Below, one piece after another: positions 1 to 11,068 of a stretch of 64,000 nt of DNA. Under the pieces are notes generated by a model. That model searched no databases, had not been told where the DNA came from, and saw only the letters and a program-made list of their open reading frames with translations. The stretch covers positions 310,001 through 374,000 of the forward strand of contig CM061250.1 in the NCBI GenBank assembly GCA_022605425.2. The letters are read 5' to 3'. Origin of the DNA: Hamiltosporidium tvaerminnensis. Its lineage: Eukaryota > Microsporidia > Dubosqiidae. Positions within the stretch are counted from its first letter, which is position 1. Every line of letters begins with the position of its first letter. The translations under genes and the position numbers were made by a program.

Positions 1-199
1 TTCAAATTTTGACTAGATTAAAGCTTTTACTCAATTGATATAATTATCTTTGAACCACAATTAGAGTTACCGATATACGAAAGGGAAACCATCATCTTTG
101 CTTGATTTTTATGCCGTTTTTATTATTCAAGAATTATTTTGATTATTGATTTTCTTTCTGGTTTTTTTGTAAATTTCTCTGAACAAAATTTGATGAAGG

Positions 200-1380
200 A
201 ATTTTATCCATGAAAGTTATTTTGACTATATTAAAGATAAATTCGGAAAATAAAATACCTAGAAATAGAACCAAAAGACCTTTTGATTTATTATTGCAAA
301 GAAAAAATGAAATTTTAGAAAACAAAAAACAACGAGTAAATAAACTGAAATTTTCTCTGAATAAATATGCTAAAGAGTCAGTCTCTATCAAGCGTTCGGA
401 AAACAGCAAGAAACATTCAATAGACTTAATTGCATGATAAAGAAGGAAAAAAAGCGATGTATGAAAGTACCAAACTCGTTTTATCTGTTCAAAAAGGAAG
501 GATCTACGAATATGTCTCAAATTGTTTTACAGGATGAGATATGAACAACTATAGCACATTTCTCAGAAAAAATTAATTTTTGAACGACAATATGTGGTAT
601 TTCGTGTAAAACAGATTTTGTTGGCCTAAGAAACCATGCCAATTAAAATGATGGATATAGATGAACTGTAAATTTTAGACTGTTATTCAATTTTTTCTCG
701 CTTAGATTTAAACATAACATAGAAAACATTTAATCTGACCCGAAGCTAATATTCATATATGAAGATGTTCCGAATATTTTACACAGCGACAAAGGCCAAG
801 AATTCAACGAATCTAATATTACAGAATTTTTATATAGACAAACGTTAGATTTGTAGACAAAGTCAAAATAACACAAATAGAAACCAGATTGAATAATTCG
901 CAAATGAAGTAAATATAAAATTCTGAAGGCATTTTTCGGTGCGGAAACCTAGACCAAGATAATATTTTGATAAGTTTATATTTAAACATAATAGATCGTG
1001 GTATAAACTCATTAATATGTCACAAATATGAGCATTAAAGTTCGCCTAGTTTAAATATATCGTTCTCCGTAATTAATTTAATAGAAAAAGAAGAAGTATT
1101 CGAAATCAAGAAGAGGAATCAGCCATTGAAAACATCTTAACGTTTATGAAAAAATAAAAATGTATGGTAGTTGATAGTGTTTTAAAGTCGCAAACCGCTA
1201 TTATGTACCCAGAAAAGTTGAAATTAGGTATAGAGCGACTTATGGTTCAGGAATGGTCTAAGATACTGAGGTTCATTACCATGCTATCGCCTTTAATCTA
1301 GGTGATGTTGTTCATATTCGAAGATCTTTTTTAAAAGCACTCATACGAAAATCAAAATACCTAGCTTTGATAAATAAGAG
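200..1380 (+). pseudogene. Relic of a retroelement-type DDE integrase
   Basis: A heavily decayed coding region read in several frames. Around 651-713 the translation gives MDIDEL, a stop, then ILDCYSIFSRLDLN, which resembles the first catalytic-Asp segment of retroviral/Ty3-type integrase cores. At 764-859, in another frame, it gives DVPNILHSDKGQEF..., matching the second-Asp segment (usual form S-D-x-G-x-E-F). Near 1300-1375 a GDVVHIRRSFLKA stretch resembles the C-terminal integrase tail. Upstream, 210-437 is an open, Lys-rich 75-codon frame that could be a remnant of the same protein. Frameshifts and stops throughout make it non-functional. The element class (Ty3-like or another integrase-bearing element) cannot be decided here; no terminal repeats were seen. 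Confidence 0.6.
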
Positions 1381-2347
1381 TTTTTAATTATTGCCGAGAG
1401 AGTTTTTTCTGAAATTTTTGCTTCTTTGATTGAATATTCCAAGAATATTGTAAATTAACACAAAGTCAGACCAATGAAGCTATCAAAATGATAAGTTTTT
1501 GTTTCTATCATGAATTTTCTTTTTTAAAGTTTTTTTGTATCTCTTCCTATACAACGAACTCTACATATGTCGACTAAGATACAAAATAATTCAAGTTGAT
1601 ATTTATTTCGTTTTATAAGATATCTGATATACGTTTATTTGTTGTAAAAAAATTCCGAAAATAATATCACATTATTCATTGAAAAAAGTAATCAAATCCT
1701 CTATTTATATAAAAAATATAATTTAAGAAATGGTATTTATTTGAATTCAGGTTATATCGATACACTCAAAAGTATTTTAAATAAATTTTAAGGTCTATAA
1801 CAGCAGAAAGATGCAAAACATTAATTATAATATTAAATACTTTAGTTATCTAATATTGGATAATGAATTGTTTTCTAAATGAAGCACATAATATTTTAAA
1901 CGTTTTTATTTAAATAGAAGGAAAAAAAAAGATTTTAATAAATAAATTAAACATAAAACAATCTGTTTAATAGAATAGAAATCATTTGAACAATAGTAAA
2001 TTATTAAGTAATTTTAAATTAGAGCATTCACAAGTGTGTGCAGATTCTACAATATTTTAAAAAATTAAAATCAAAAATCAAACATTAGATATCGTTCTGA
2101 ATTTAAAAAATAAAATTTAAAATTATATTCACTTATTTTTCAACTACCAGATATTACTTTACTCAGGAGATAGGGTTTTTAGTAATAAATATTTTATTTA
2201 ATCATTAAAAAATAAAAATACAGTGGTTTTTATAAACGGTAAAAAGCCAAATTAAAGTTCTAAGAATTTTATTCAATTCATTATAACGAACAACCTAAGG
2301 ATGTAATTAAAGTAGAATTAGATTGGTTTTATCATTAAAACTTAGTG

Positions 2348-3040
2348 AAAGAAGGATAACAATCGAAAAACTACATGTTTAGCAATGAGCTTATGAATTT
2401 GCTGCAATATGGTTTATGTTTTTAGTCAAATAAAACTACATTAGGTTTCGGGTACTCTATAAAAATTTAAATTTATAATAAAGGATTACAAACTATAAAA
2501 ATATTCACATAAAGATGGTTGGGTTTTCTATATTCAGATTACAAACCGCGGTTAATTTTGCATGTAAAGGCCTTTTAAAAATATATAAAACCATACTTTC
2601 TCACACCAGTTAGAAGATCGAGCACCTAAGAGATAGGAAAGAAACATAACCTTGGAATTTCAATACGAAATATAGAGGTAAAATCCGTTAGTCTAATATT
2701 GCAACATCTATGTAGATCACATGCAAGTCTTTGAGATATATTTAGACAAAAAGTATATTTGATTCGGAAAATGTAGAGTAAGTGAAAATGCTGCATAGTT
2801 AGGAAAACCTAGGATGCGCTTCGGCCTACGATCAGACACCATGCAGTGGACATTACCAAACACCAGACAACTACTTCACTCATTAATTAGTTTCTACACA
2901 CCTTTTATATGAACGGATAGAGATATAAGTAATTCATAAGAGTACCGATGTAGTTTCAGGAAAGAATTGTTTATGTTTACTTGATAGTCTTTACTTCATA
3001 AAAATAAATAGCGCATTTTCCTGTTTTTTACAAAGATTTC
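2348..3040 (+). repeat. Old copy of the 0.72-kb dispersed repeat (copy A)
   Basis: Diverged copy, recognised by its order of landmarks: GAAGGATAAC at the 5' end, the GCAATGAG block, the AGAAGA..GCACC block, ATTCGGAAAATGTAGAGTAAG, GCTTCGGCCTACGATCA and the ATTAATTAGTTTCTACACACC block. It has many substitutions and small gaps relative to copies C, H, K and L, so it is an old insertion. Confidence 0.8.
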
Positions 3041-3486
3041 AGATTTTTAGTCAAAGATTTTATTTATGTTTATATTTCGTGCGAGGAATTAGAACCCTTT
3101 TTAGAACAAGCGAGTACCGATTAAGATGTTGCTGAGCATTTTAAGCCAAGAAAACAACACATATAATATTTCAGATGGAGAAACAGGCAATAAACATAAA
3201 TGATGAGTCGGATTCAAAGAAAAACGGATAGAGGTTAAAGAGGTAGAATAAAGTATATAAAAATGTAAACGTTCTAACCTAGGAACTTTTTGAATAAATT
3301 TTATTCTATATTTTCAAGGATTAAATTTTGTTTTTTAAATATTATTCTGTAAATATTTAAAATAGTTAAAAGAAATTCAAACTTAAATCATTTATTTTTC
3401 ATTTCATTTTTATATTTAAAAGTGCTTTCGAATAAATATTTCAAAATATTATCTGTTTCAATCAAATAAATAATTTATTTTTATTC

Positions 3487-4200
3487 AATAATATCACATC
3501 CTTTTATTAAAGTAGCATGGTTATATTGTTTTCATGACATCAAAGCAGTTCTAAGTTAAATCAAATAACTTTTCTCCGAACACACTACCGGTACTCTCCA
3601 TGATACCTACATTCTAAAGCCTTTTGCCAAAAATGTATGTAGAACCTAATTAATAAGTAAAGCAGTTGCCCAGAGCTCGTTGTATAAATTGTGATCATAG
3701 TTGAAACTTAAGCCGGGCTCCACTCGAGACTGTGCAACATACCCACTTACTCCACCAGTTCTGAACTTAATACAACTTTAGCGAATATATATTACGGCGA
3801 CTTACATCGGCCTCACCTAGACAATACAATGCCATACCAACAAGGATAACCTGCTACTTACCTTTCCTAGCTTTAAAGTGTTCTATTTTTGTATCTCCCA
3901 TGCACCAAGTCTTCTAACCCGAGTGAGCAAGGGTATGGTTTCATACTTTTGCATGGCGATTACCTAAAATTTCGGCACCAGTCTGCGATCTAGCAACAAA
4001 AAAAAAGTACAAAATAGATTTATAGAAAAAGTTTCGCCATTTCGTAGATCTTCTCGCCTCACACAACTCTGATAGAATAACTAAAATCATGGTGTGGTTT
4101 TATACCCAACAAAAATCAAACAATGGTTGCGCTTCACAATTATTTCACATACTCATTACCAAGCAGATAGTTTTTAATGTGGTTATCCTCGCTCCACGAA
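3487..4200 (-). repeat. 0.72-kb dispersed repeat (copy B)
   Basis: Reverse-strand copy. Its 5' end (read on the minus strand as GGAGCGAGGATAACC) lies about 35 bp beyond the stop codon of HRD1, and its 3' tail ends in GATGTGATATT. It is moderately diverged from the young copies: the UUCG-type hairpin block is lost and the long-range complementary segments are broken. The apparent reading frame at 4089-4520 crosses this repeat and the HRD1 3' end and is not a gene. Confidence 0.85.
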
Positions 4201-4235
4201 AGATAAAAAGAAAGAAAGAAAACATAAAATATTAT

Positions 4236-5237
4236 TTATTCATCATAAACCACTGGTATTCCTGTCATTATTTCATTTTCTGTAGAAAAAATAACTTCAT
4301 TTTGGAAAAGATTCTGTCTACAAATAGGACAAACCTGTTGTCTTTCCACCCATCTTTTAAGACAAGAAGCATGGAAAATATGCCCACATGGTACAATTTT
4401 ACCCTTTTCTATATCTTCTCTACATATAGGACATGCACTGTCAGTAAATACATCTTCACATCTATCCAATTCTTTACTAATTCTTTTATAATTATTAAAA
4501 TTATTTATTTTGCTATTTAAAGCTCTGAGAGTAGAAATAGATTCTCTAAAAATATTAAACGGTATTCTGAAAAATAAACTGGTAAAAATAAAAAATAAAA
4601 TGTAACTAATTAGCTTAAATGCTGTATAAATAATATCACTGTAAAACAAATACACAGTTTTCTTGTCATCTTGATATTTCTCTTCAATTATTAAATTTGA
4701 AACGTTCCTAATTCCGGTAATTAAAACAATTCCAAATTCAAAAGAAAATAAAATATGCATCGATGGATGGTTTAGAGCACTTAAAAAAGAACCGATAAAA
4801 AACAAACTTGAAAATAAAATTATTGAAAGTCCCAAAATAAAAACTTTTAAACCTCTTTGGTGAGAGATTCTTTCGTAAAAAATCCAAGTCAAACATTTGA
4901 GGCTGAGAAGTAAAGTAAAAATTAAAAGATTTTTTATATTCAAATCTTCCGTAAAAACTGTAAGGATTAGAAGTGTGTCGGTAAGAAACAAAAATGTATT
5001 ATCGTTTAAGGCGGTAATTTCTTCTGATCTGAGACTTCCAAGTGTAAATGAAAGAAGTATTTTTGTTGAAAAATAAATTATAAAAATGAGGAAAAGAATG
5101 TGTAAAAGGTGTAGACCATTGTTGTTGGTAGTGGCAAGAAGTGTGCCGTAAAATGATTTTGTACATTTGAATTCGCGATATGTGAAAAAGGAAAGGAGAA
5201 GAAAATGTAAAACTCCGTATAAAATTAGTGTTTTCAT
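4236..5237 (-). CDS. HRD1: Hrd1-type RING-H2 E3 ubiquitin ligase of the ER membrane
   Basis: A 333-residue protein with a hydrophobic N-terminal two-thirds, several predicted membrane segments and a C-terminal RING-H2 domain. The RING ligands are C269, C272, C284, H286, H289, C292, C303 and C306 (CPIC...CGHIFHASC...CPIC). This membrane-plus-RING architecture is that of Hrd1/synoviolin, which ubiquitinates misfolded ER proteins during ER-associated degradation. The yeast protein is about 550 residues; here the tail after the RING is only about 27 residues, so the long cytosolic C-terminal region is missing, as expected for a compact microsporidian version. The start is favoured because CCCC directly precedes the ATG. 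The downstream side runs into repeat copy B. A gp78-like ligase is an alternative, but nothing in the sequence favours it. Confidence 0.9.
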   Translation of the reverse strand: MKTLILYGVLHFLLLSFFTYREFKCTKSFYGTLLATTNNNGLHLLHILFLIFIIYFSTKILLSFTLGSLRSEEITALNDNTFLFLTDTLLILTVFTEDLNIKNLLIFTLLLSLKCLTWIFYERISHQRGLKVFILGLSIILFSSLFFIGSFLSALNHPSMHILFSFEFGIVLITGIRNVSNLIIEEKYQDDKKTVYLFYSDIIYTAFKLISYILFFIFTSLFFRIPFNIFRESISTLRALNSKINNFNNYKRISKELDRCEDVFTDSACPICREDIEKGKIVPCGHIFHASCLKRWVERQQVCPICRQNLFQNEVIFSTENEIMTGIPVVYDE

Positions 5238-5241
5238 GGGG
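5238..5241 (-). promoter_or_regulatory. C-run directly before the HRD1 ATG
   Basis: The minus strand reads TTCACCCC immediately followed by ATG. It is placed like the microsporidian CCC-like signal. Confidence 0.5.
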
Positions 5242-5254
5242 TGAATTTAAAATA

Positions 5255-5580
5255 TTTTATTATTTTTTTTGGGGGTTTTTTATAATTTTATTATTTTTTT
5301 TAAAATATTTTTAAGGTTTTTAAATATATTTTTTTGATTTTTATTTTTATATTATTTTTTTGGGGGTTTTTTATAATTTTATTATTTTTTTTAAAATATT
5401 TTTTAGGTTTTTAAATATATTTTTCTAATTTTTATTTTTATATTTTTTTGTAGGTTTAAAATTTAATTTTATTATTTTTTTTAAGACATTTTTAAGGTTT
5501 TTAAATATATTTTTTTGATTTTTATTTTTATATTTTTTTGTAGGTTTAAAATTAAATTTTATTATTTTAAATTATTTTCA
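5255..5580. repeat. AT-rich tandem repeat, period about 90 bp, 3.5 units
   Basis: Units start with a G-run or GTAGG at 5271, 5362, 5450 and 5540 (spacing 91, 88, 90 bp). They share the internal blocks TTTATTATTTTTTTTAA and GGTTTTTAAATATATTTTT. The array fills the space between the HRD1 start and the end of the 631-aa gene, so it is the HRD1 upstream region. Confidence 0.85.
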
Positions 5581-5706
5581 AGATTTAGAGGAATAAATTA
5601 TTTGATAGTTATTGATGAGGTTTATTTATAAGAATTTATAGAAAAACTACAATTTTCATTTGAAAAAATTATTTAATACAAATTTTATTTTAAAATATTC
5701 AAAAAC

Positions 5707-7602
5707 CTACAAATTATTTTTTTTATTGTTGTACTTTTGAATTTGAATGTTAAACTCTTCTATTTTAAGAATAACATTCATCTCTTTTAAATCTTCTATG
5801 ATTTCTGGTTTACACATTTTTAAAAGATAGAGACAATTATATTTTAGAAATACTTTTTCAATACAATTTTTTCCTTTGATATCTCCATTTTTATCTAAAT
5901 AATTAATAATTTCTGGTATCAAAAATTCTTTTTCATTAAAAATACATAATTCAATGTATTTTTCAAGTAAATCTGGAAAAAACACAATTATATTTCTAAG
6001 ACTTTCAGGTGATTTAATATTTTTAAAATATTCAAATGAAATTAAATTTAATAAATTTTCTTTCTTATCGCACCTTCTATAAATACAAGTTATAAGATTT
6101 TCGTATTTATATGAAAATTTTAAAATAATTTTTATAATTTGTAAAAAATATTCTTCATTTATATTTGATAAATTAATTAATTCATAAATAATATTTTCAT
6201 ATTTGCATTTAAAAATATCTAAAATTTGTAAAATTTCAATATCCAAATAAAATATAAAAAAGATTAAAAATCCACACAAACAACTGCTTTCCAAAGTTTT
6301 GGATCCAAAATAAAAATATTTCAATAGTTTTAAATCTGTTTTGAATGCTTTTTTTATATTCGATTTTCGTATTAAAAATTCTTTAAAAATAAAAAATAAA
6401 TATTTTTTTGTAGTGACTGAAATTAATAAATCGGTATTTAAAAAACGAGCAGAAATGTGTAAAATATCCGTTACCTCTATATTTTGATTGAATATTTCCA
6501 AATCATTGATGTTTAGAATGGGATTGTGTAATTTTTCATTGTATAATTTGGAATTTATTATTTTTTGTTCTTTAATTGAAAATATTCGAATTTCTAGAAA
6601 ATTGTTTATATTTAAGAAAATATAAATGTTTTGGTTTGCTTTTTTACAAAAGATTATTTTTTCGTAGTCAAATATTCTTAAGGTGGAAATAAATTTTGTA
6701 TCAACGAAATAAAATAAAGAAAAAATTCTTGTTTGTGAGTGGTGGGTTGCGAAATCTATTTCTTTAGAAGATTGAATGCTTTGGATATTTTTAATCTGTT
6801 GATCACTTTCTATGTCACAATTGAATGATTTCCTGTCTTTCTTTATTTCTAATTCTTTGTAAACTTGTGGTTGGTCACTAAATATCATGATATACTCGTT
6901 TTCAAACATTTTAAAAAATAAATATTCCATTCTTTTTACTTCGATGAGTTTCATATTTCTTATTGAAATAAACTTCTCATTTATAAATAACAAATTTTCT
7001 TCGAAAAAATAGAAATTTTCAACTAAAAAATTAATATTTTTTTCAATTGCATTAATTTTTATGCAATAGGTATCAGATATAGCAACATTTTCATTAAATA
7101 TTTTTAAAATACCATTTTTGGAAATTCTGCACCCTATTTTTCTACCTTCTATCTCTACATACCTATCATAATAAATACACAAATTTTCAATATCAATTCT
7201 ACAAAGCTCGACCTCATGCATCAAATTATTAAAAAAATAATACAATTTATTATTCATCCCATCCAACCCAAATTTTACACCTATATACTTTTCAATAGTA
7301 TCTCTTAAATTATATATACAAATACTCTTATAAAATATATATCCATCTTCAATATAATATTCATTATCATCCACAATATTATCTGATTTATATAAAATAA
7401 CATAACTTTCAAACACAAAAATAATTTCATTTTTGCTAACATTTACCTTTAATAATTTTTGCTTAAAAATATATTTTTTAATAAATTTTATCGGATAATT
7501 AAATATTAATATTTCTTTAAATTGTATTATTGCATAGAAATTATTGGTACAATGCAAAGAACCAAAAGGTATTTTAAATATTTTTGTATGTTCTATGTTC
7601 AT
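5707..7602 (-). CDS. Unrecognised 631-residue protein
   Basis: A long intact frame, strongly biased to Lys, Ile, Asn, Phe and Glu, as expected for genuine coding in this base composition. I see no signal peptide or clear membrane segment. The N-terminal ~400 residues are rich in short beta-like stretches, including FGSLHCTNNFYAIIQF near the start. The C-terminal ~200 residues are leucine/isoleucine-rich and look helical (for example SPESLRNIIVFFPDLLEKYIEL split across helices). A beta-propeller followed by an alpha-solenoid would be one reading, as in Vps- or Ric1-type trafficking proteins, but no family motif is secure. The near-match CACCG (7622-7626, minus strand) lies about 20 nt before the ATG; it is the only larger gene here without an exact CCC. 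Confidence 0.75.
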   Translation of the reverse strand: MNIEHTKIFKIPFGSLHCTNNFYAIIQFKEILIFNYPIKFIKKYIFKQKLLKVNVSKNEIIFVFESYVILYKSDNIVDDNEYYIEDGYIFYKSICIYNLRDTIEKYIGVKFGLDGMNNKLYYFFNNLMHEVELCRIDIENLCIYYDRYVEIEGRKIGCRISKNGILKIFNENVAISDTYCIKINAIEKNINFLVENFYFFEENLLFINEKFISIRNMKLIEVKRMEYLFFKMFENEYIMIFSDQPQVYKELEIKKDRKSFNCDIESDQQIKNIQSIQSSKEIDFATHHSQTRIFSLFYFVDTKFISTLRIFDYEKIIFCKKANQNIYIFLNINNFLEIRIFSIKEQKIINSKLYNEKLHNPILNINDLEIFNQNIEVTDILHISARFLNTDLLISVTTKKYLFFIFKEFLIRKSNIKKAFKTDLKLLKYFYFGSKTLESSCLCGFLIFFIFYLDIEILQILDIFKCKYENIIYELINLSNINEEYFLQIIKIILKFSYKYENLITCIYRRCDKKENLLNLISFEYFKNIKSPESLRNIIVFFPDLLEKYIELCIFNEKEFLIPEIINYLDKNGDIKGKNCIEKVFLKYNCLYLLKMCKPEIIEDLKEMNVILKIEEFNIQIQKYNNKKNNL

Positions 7603-7665
7603 AAATTTTATATTTTTTTATCGGTGATTTAAATTTTTAAATAAATTTTATTTTTTCATTATTTT

Positions 7666-7674
7666 ATTTTTAGG
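7666..7674. repeat. Possible 9-bp target-site duplication, left of copy C
   Basis: ATTTTTAGG occurs here and again at 8404-8412, directly flanking the repeat copy. The sequence is short and AT-rich, so chance is possible. Confidence 0.4.
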
Positions 7675-8403
7675 TAGGGGAGGGAGGATAACCACATAAA
7701 AAACTTTCTGCTTGGTAATGAGTCTGTGAAACTGGTGTGAAGATCATTGTTTAGATTTTTTGTGGGAATACAACCACACTACATCTTCGGTTGTTCCATG
7801 GGAGTTTGTATGATGAGGAGAGGTCTAAGAAATGGAGAAACTTTTTCTACAAATTTATTTGTAGTTTTTTATGTAAACAGATTGCAGACCGCAGCTGAAC
7901 ATGTAGGTAATTGCCATGTAAAAGCATGGAAACCTAGCCTTGCTCACTCGGGTAAGAAGACTTAGCGCCTGGGAGATATAAAAATAAAAACCATTAAAAG
8001 CCGGGAAAGCTAAGTAGCAGGTTATACCTGTTGGTATGACATTGCACTGTCTAGGTGGACCCCATGTAAATCTCTGAAATATATCTTAGCTAGAAGTTTA
8101 TTGGGTTCAGAAAGTGTAGAGTAAGTAAGAATGCTGCATAGTCTTGAGGGAGCCCAGGGGGGCTTCGGCCTTCGATCACACTCCATGCAACGGACATTAA
8201 CGAACTCCGGGCAACTGCCTCACCTAATAATTAGGTTCTACACACCTGGTAGATGAAAGGCTTTGGGACGTAGGTATCGCAGGGGGTACTGATGGAGTGT
8301 TGGGGTAGCAGTCATTTATGTTAAACCTAGAACTGCGTTAATGTCATGAAAGCAAATATAACACCCGCCACTGTTTTAACCAGATTTGATACTTTTAAAT
8401 AAA
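7675..8403 (+). repeat. Well-preserved copy of the 0.72-kb dispersed repeat (copy C)
   Basis: A near-consensus copy. Structural blocks include CTTAGC (7971-7976) with GCTAAG (8009-8014), the palindromic CAGGTTATACCTG (8018-8030) and a GGC-TTCG-GCC hairpin (8161-8170). The long-range pair ACACTCCAT/ATGGAGTGT and the pair GACATTAACG/CGTTAATGTC are both present. A 72-codon frame at 7747-7965 overlaps the 5' part and has a counterpart in copy H, but it is not maintained in other copies. Confidence 0.92.
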
Positions 8404-8412
8404 ATTTTTAGG

Positions 8413-9148
8413 GAAATGTTTTTATATAAGAAAAATAGAAAATAAAATATATTTTTTTTCTTTTCTCTATTTCAAAAGAAATACATCGTTTTTGGAAAAA
8501 AAAATAATAGAAAATCTATTTAAGTATATTTTATTCAATTTTTAAGAAATGTTTTATCTGATTTAAATTATATAAAGGCAGCAAAATTTATTTCTCATAT
8601 TTTTGATTTTTAAAATACTTATTTTATTACAGAGTTTCTATTAATTTTTCATTTCTAAAATTTATTAATTCGAAAAAATTATTTTTGGTTATTCTCATAA
8701 GACAATTATAAGGTTCTATGAGTAGAATGATTTTTCCAAAAATATGAATTATTTAAATATAAAAACAATTTCATTAGAAAAATCAAATCATGAAATTAAA
8801 TTAATTGGATTACCAAGACATGAATTTTAAGGATAATATATCATACATCTCTTTATATTTTAATTTATCAATTTATATTTTTTTTGATTTTAATCTAAAC
8901 AATTTGAGAAATAATTAAATATCAAATTTGATGATCTGTGATATGTTTGACATATTACAAAAATTGTTCTTTATTGCTTTAAATTAAACTAAAACTTTTT
9001 ATTGAAGTACATAATAAGATATTTAATTGTAAAATATTAAATTATGTTTTAAAAGCAATTTTTTGATATCAATTTTATATATTTTTTTTAAATTGCATAT
9101 TTCCAAAAACAGTATTCAAGATATTGAAATAGATTAAAAACTAATCTA
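8413..9148. other. AT-rich intergenic stretch
   Basis: No gene, RNA or repeat recognised; very AT-rich with homopolymer runs. It contains the upstream region of the 638-aa gene. Confidence 0.5.
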
Positions 9149-9151
9149 CCC
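9149..9151 (+). promoter_or_regulatory. CCC directly before the 638-aa gene
   Basis: The sequence reads CTACCC immediately followed by the ATG at 9152. Confidence 0.5.
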
Positions 9152-11068
9152 ATGTTAATTCTCTATATCTCATTATTATTTGAAACAGTACTTGCATCTC
9201 ATACTATGATGAGCAGAGGGATGGTATTATGTGGAAGAAGGTGGCAGATGAATTTTAACAATAGGAATATGAGATTTTGCCAGATTACAAAGCCTTTATA
9301 TAGTGGGAATACAGAATCAGTTGGAACTTTTCAAGAAAAAAAACCTGGAGACATGTTTTGTGGAAGAATAGAAACAGTTGAAAGCATGACAGAAAAAGAA
9401 CATATCGGTGGAAATGATCCTGAAGACTCATATAAAAAAGAAACAGAATCTTTTGAAAGTATTACGGAAAATGAAATCGGTCTAAAAAACATAAAACGTC
9501 GCAATATTATGTTTTGGAATTCAGTGTTGAAGCTCAAATTTAATTTGAACATTTCTTACAATTTAATAAGCAGAAAAGAAGAAATAAATACTTTGAAAAA
9601 TTTAGAAAAATCGATTACAAAACTTTTCTTTCCATACCAAGCATTTACGATGGATATCAACAAAGATAAAGACATATTAAAAAATAAAATTTTTAAATTT
9701 GATAAGAAAATATTTTGCAAAATTGAAGATCTGAAAAATAAAGTTGATTATTTTATTACAGAAGAAAAATTGATTTCCAAGGTAAATGATTGTATGAATA
9801 TATCAGAAAATAATCTTATCTTAAAAAATTATATTGAAGGCGATAAATATTTTTTATCTTTTGAAAAATTACCTGAAGTTTTTAATAAGTTAGAATTTAC
9901 CGATCCACTTTCCTGGGCAGAGTTTTTTCATGATTGTGATGATGTTGATTTGTTTTCAAGTTGTTTCTATTTTATTAAGAAAAGTTATTTGGTAGATAAT
10001 AAATTCGAAGAAAAAATTTGTTTAACCGATTCTGATTTTAAAGATATGAAAAAATTCATTTCCGATTTGAAAAGTAATATTTTTTCAGATTTTGATTTCA
10101 AATCAGTTTCAACTTTTAAATATAAAAAAGAGAAAAAAGAGTCTGTAGATTCAAAATATGGAGTTTCAAACGATGAATATCTAGTAATTTATATACTTGA
10201 ATCAATTAGGACGAATAAATTTGTTTATCCTTCAGAAGACAGAAAGAAAGAGAAAGATTTGAGTATTTTTGAAAAATATTCAAAGGATTTGATTGATTTA
10301 AATTTCCAAACATGTCTTGCAATAAAAAATTTTGTAGAAAATTTTCTTTTCGAAGATAAAAATATAAAAAAAGGAAATATTAGAAAAATCATGGATTTAT
10401 ACGATTTAATTTTTGTCATAAACTGTGACAAATATGATTCCTTAGGATATTCAAATGTTGGGTTATTTTTTATAAATTTTTATCAAAATATTCATGAAAG
10501 TATTTCAACAGAAAACAGAAATTTTTTTTATAATTTTTTAGAGATTTGTTCAAATTTTAGAAGATTTGATTCTTTGAATTTAAATTTTAATCTGAACAAT
10601 AAAAAAATCGATTCTTTATTTCATTTATCGATGATTATTATTTCTCTTAATATTGATGAAACAAAAATGACAGAAACTTTCTTAAGAAACTTGAAACAAG
10701 ATTTAATTTCATGTTTTTATCTTTTTTATAGCAAAAATGGTGTTTCTAGCAGTTTTGACACTGTAAACAATACAGAAATAAAAATTGATAATCAATCTTC
10801 ATTTAATTTACAATTGAAGAATATTTTAGAGAAAAATAAAATATTTGGTAAAAATATTTATGAAAATATAAAAGAAATATCAATGTTAAACGAACACAAC
10901 AATTTATTAAATATTTTTACAGTTAAAAATGAGCTAAACGTAGAAGAAATACTTAAAAATTTGAAAAATATTGAGATTTTTGAAAATTTTTCATTCGAAA
11001 ACGAAGAAAAGGTAAAAAAAATAATCGAAAAAATTTATGGAAATCAAATGAGGAATAAAAATTTTTAA
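9152..11068 (+). CDS. Unrecognised 638-residue protein with a signal-peptide-like N-terminus
   Basis: The first ~16 residues (MLILYISLLFETVLAS) form a hydrophobic stretch ending in small residues, typical of a secretory signal peptide. No later strong membrane segment is evident, so secretion or residence in the secretory pathway is likely. Residues about 50-110 hold loosely repeated acidic motifs: TESVGTF, IETVESMTEK and TESFESITEN. The remaining ~500 residues are Lys/Asn/Phe-rich and look helical, with no family motif I recognise. Cysteines are present but sparse. Exported proteins of unknown, lineage-specific family are common in microsporidia, and a host-facing role is a guess only. The start is supported by CCC directly before the ATG. 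Its neighbours are a repeat copy upstream and JJJ1 a kilobase downstream on the same strand. Confidence 0.75.
   Translation: MLILYISLLFETVLASHTMMSRGMVLCGRRWQMNFNNRNMRFCQITKPLYSGNTESVGTFQEKKPGDMFCGRIETVESMTEKEHIGGNDPEDSYKKETESFESITENEIGLKNIKRRNIMFWNSVLKLKFNLNISYNLISRKEEINTLKNLEKSITKLFFPYQAFTMDINKDKDILKNKIFKFDKKIFCKIEDLKNKVDYFITEEKLISKVNDCMNISENNLILKNYIEGDKYFLSFEKLPEVFNKLEFTDPLSWAEFFHDCDDVDLFSSCFYFIKKSYLVDNKFEEKICLTDSDFKDMKKFISDLKSNIFSDFDFKSVSTFKYKKEKKESVDSKYGVSNDEYLVIYILESIRTNKFVYPSEDRKKEKDLSIFEKYSKDLIDLNFQTCLAIKNFVENFLFEDKNIKKGNIRKIMDLYDLIFVINCDKYDSLGYSNVGLFFINFYQNIHESISTENRNFFYNFLEICSNFRRFDSLNLNFNLNNKKIDSLFHLSMIIISLNIDETKMTETFLRNLKQDLISCFYLFYSKNGVSSSFDTVNNTEIKIDNQSSFNLQLKNILEKNKIFGKNIYENIKEISMLNEHNNLLNIFTVKNELNVEEILKNLKNIEIFENFSFENEEKVKKIIEKIYGNQMRNKNF

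Noticed and set aside
4089-4520. 143-codon plus-strand frame
   Set aside because: It crosses repeat copy B and is antisense to the RING end of HRD1.
7747-7965. 72-codon frame shared by repeat copies C and H as a protein gene
   Set aside because: It is broken or shifted in copy L and in the older copies, and copies C and H are too similar overall for a shared frame to mean selection.
7971-8014. Twister- or hammerhead-like ribozyme core in the repeat
   Set aside because: CTTAGC/GCTAAG with GCC and CCGGG nearby is suggestive, but the conserved twister nucleotides do not line up, and no CTGATGA...GAAA hammerhead core was found in the consensus.
7747-8200. The 0.72-kb repeat as a group I intron (GGGAAAGCTAAG, GGTTCAGAAAG and CATAGTC in a Q-R-S-like order)
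   Set aside because: The R-like and S-like segments do not pair as a P7 helix, and copies sit in non-coding DNA rather than inside genes.
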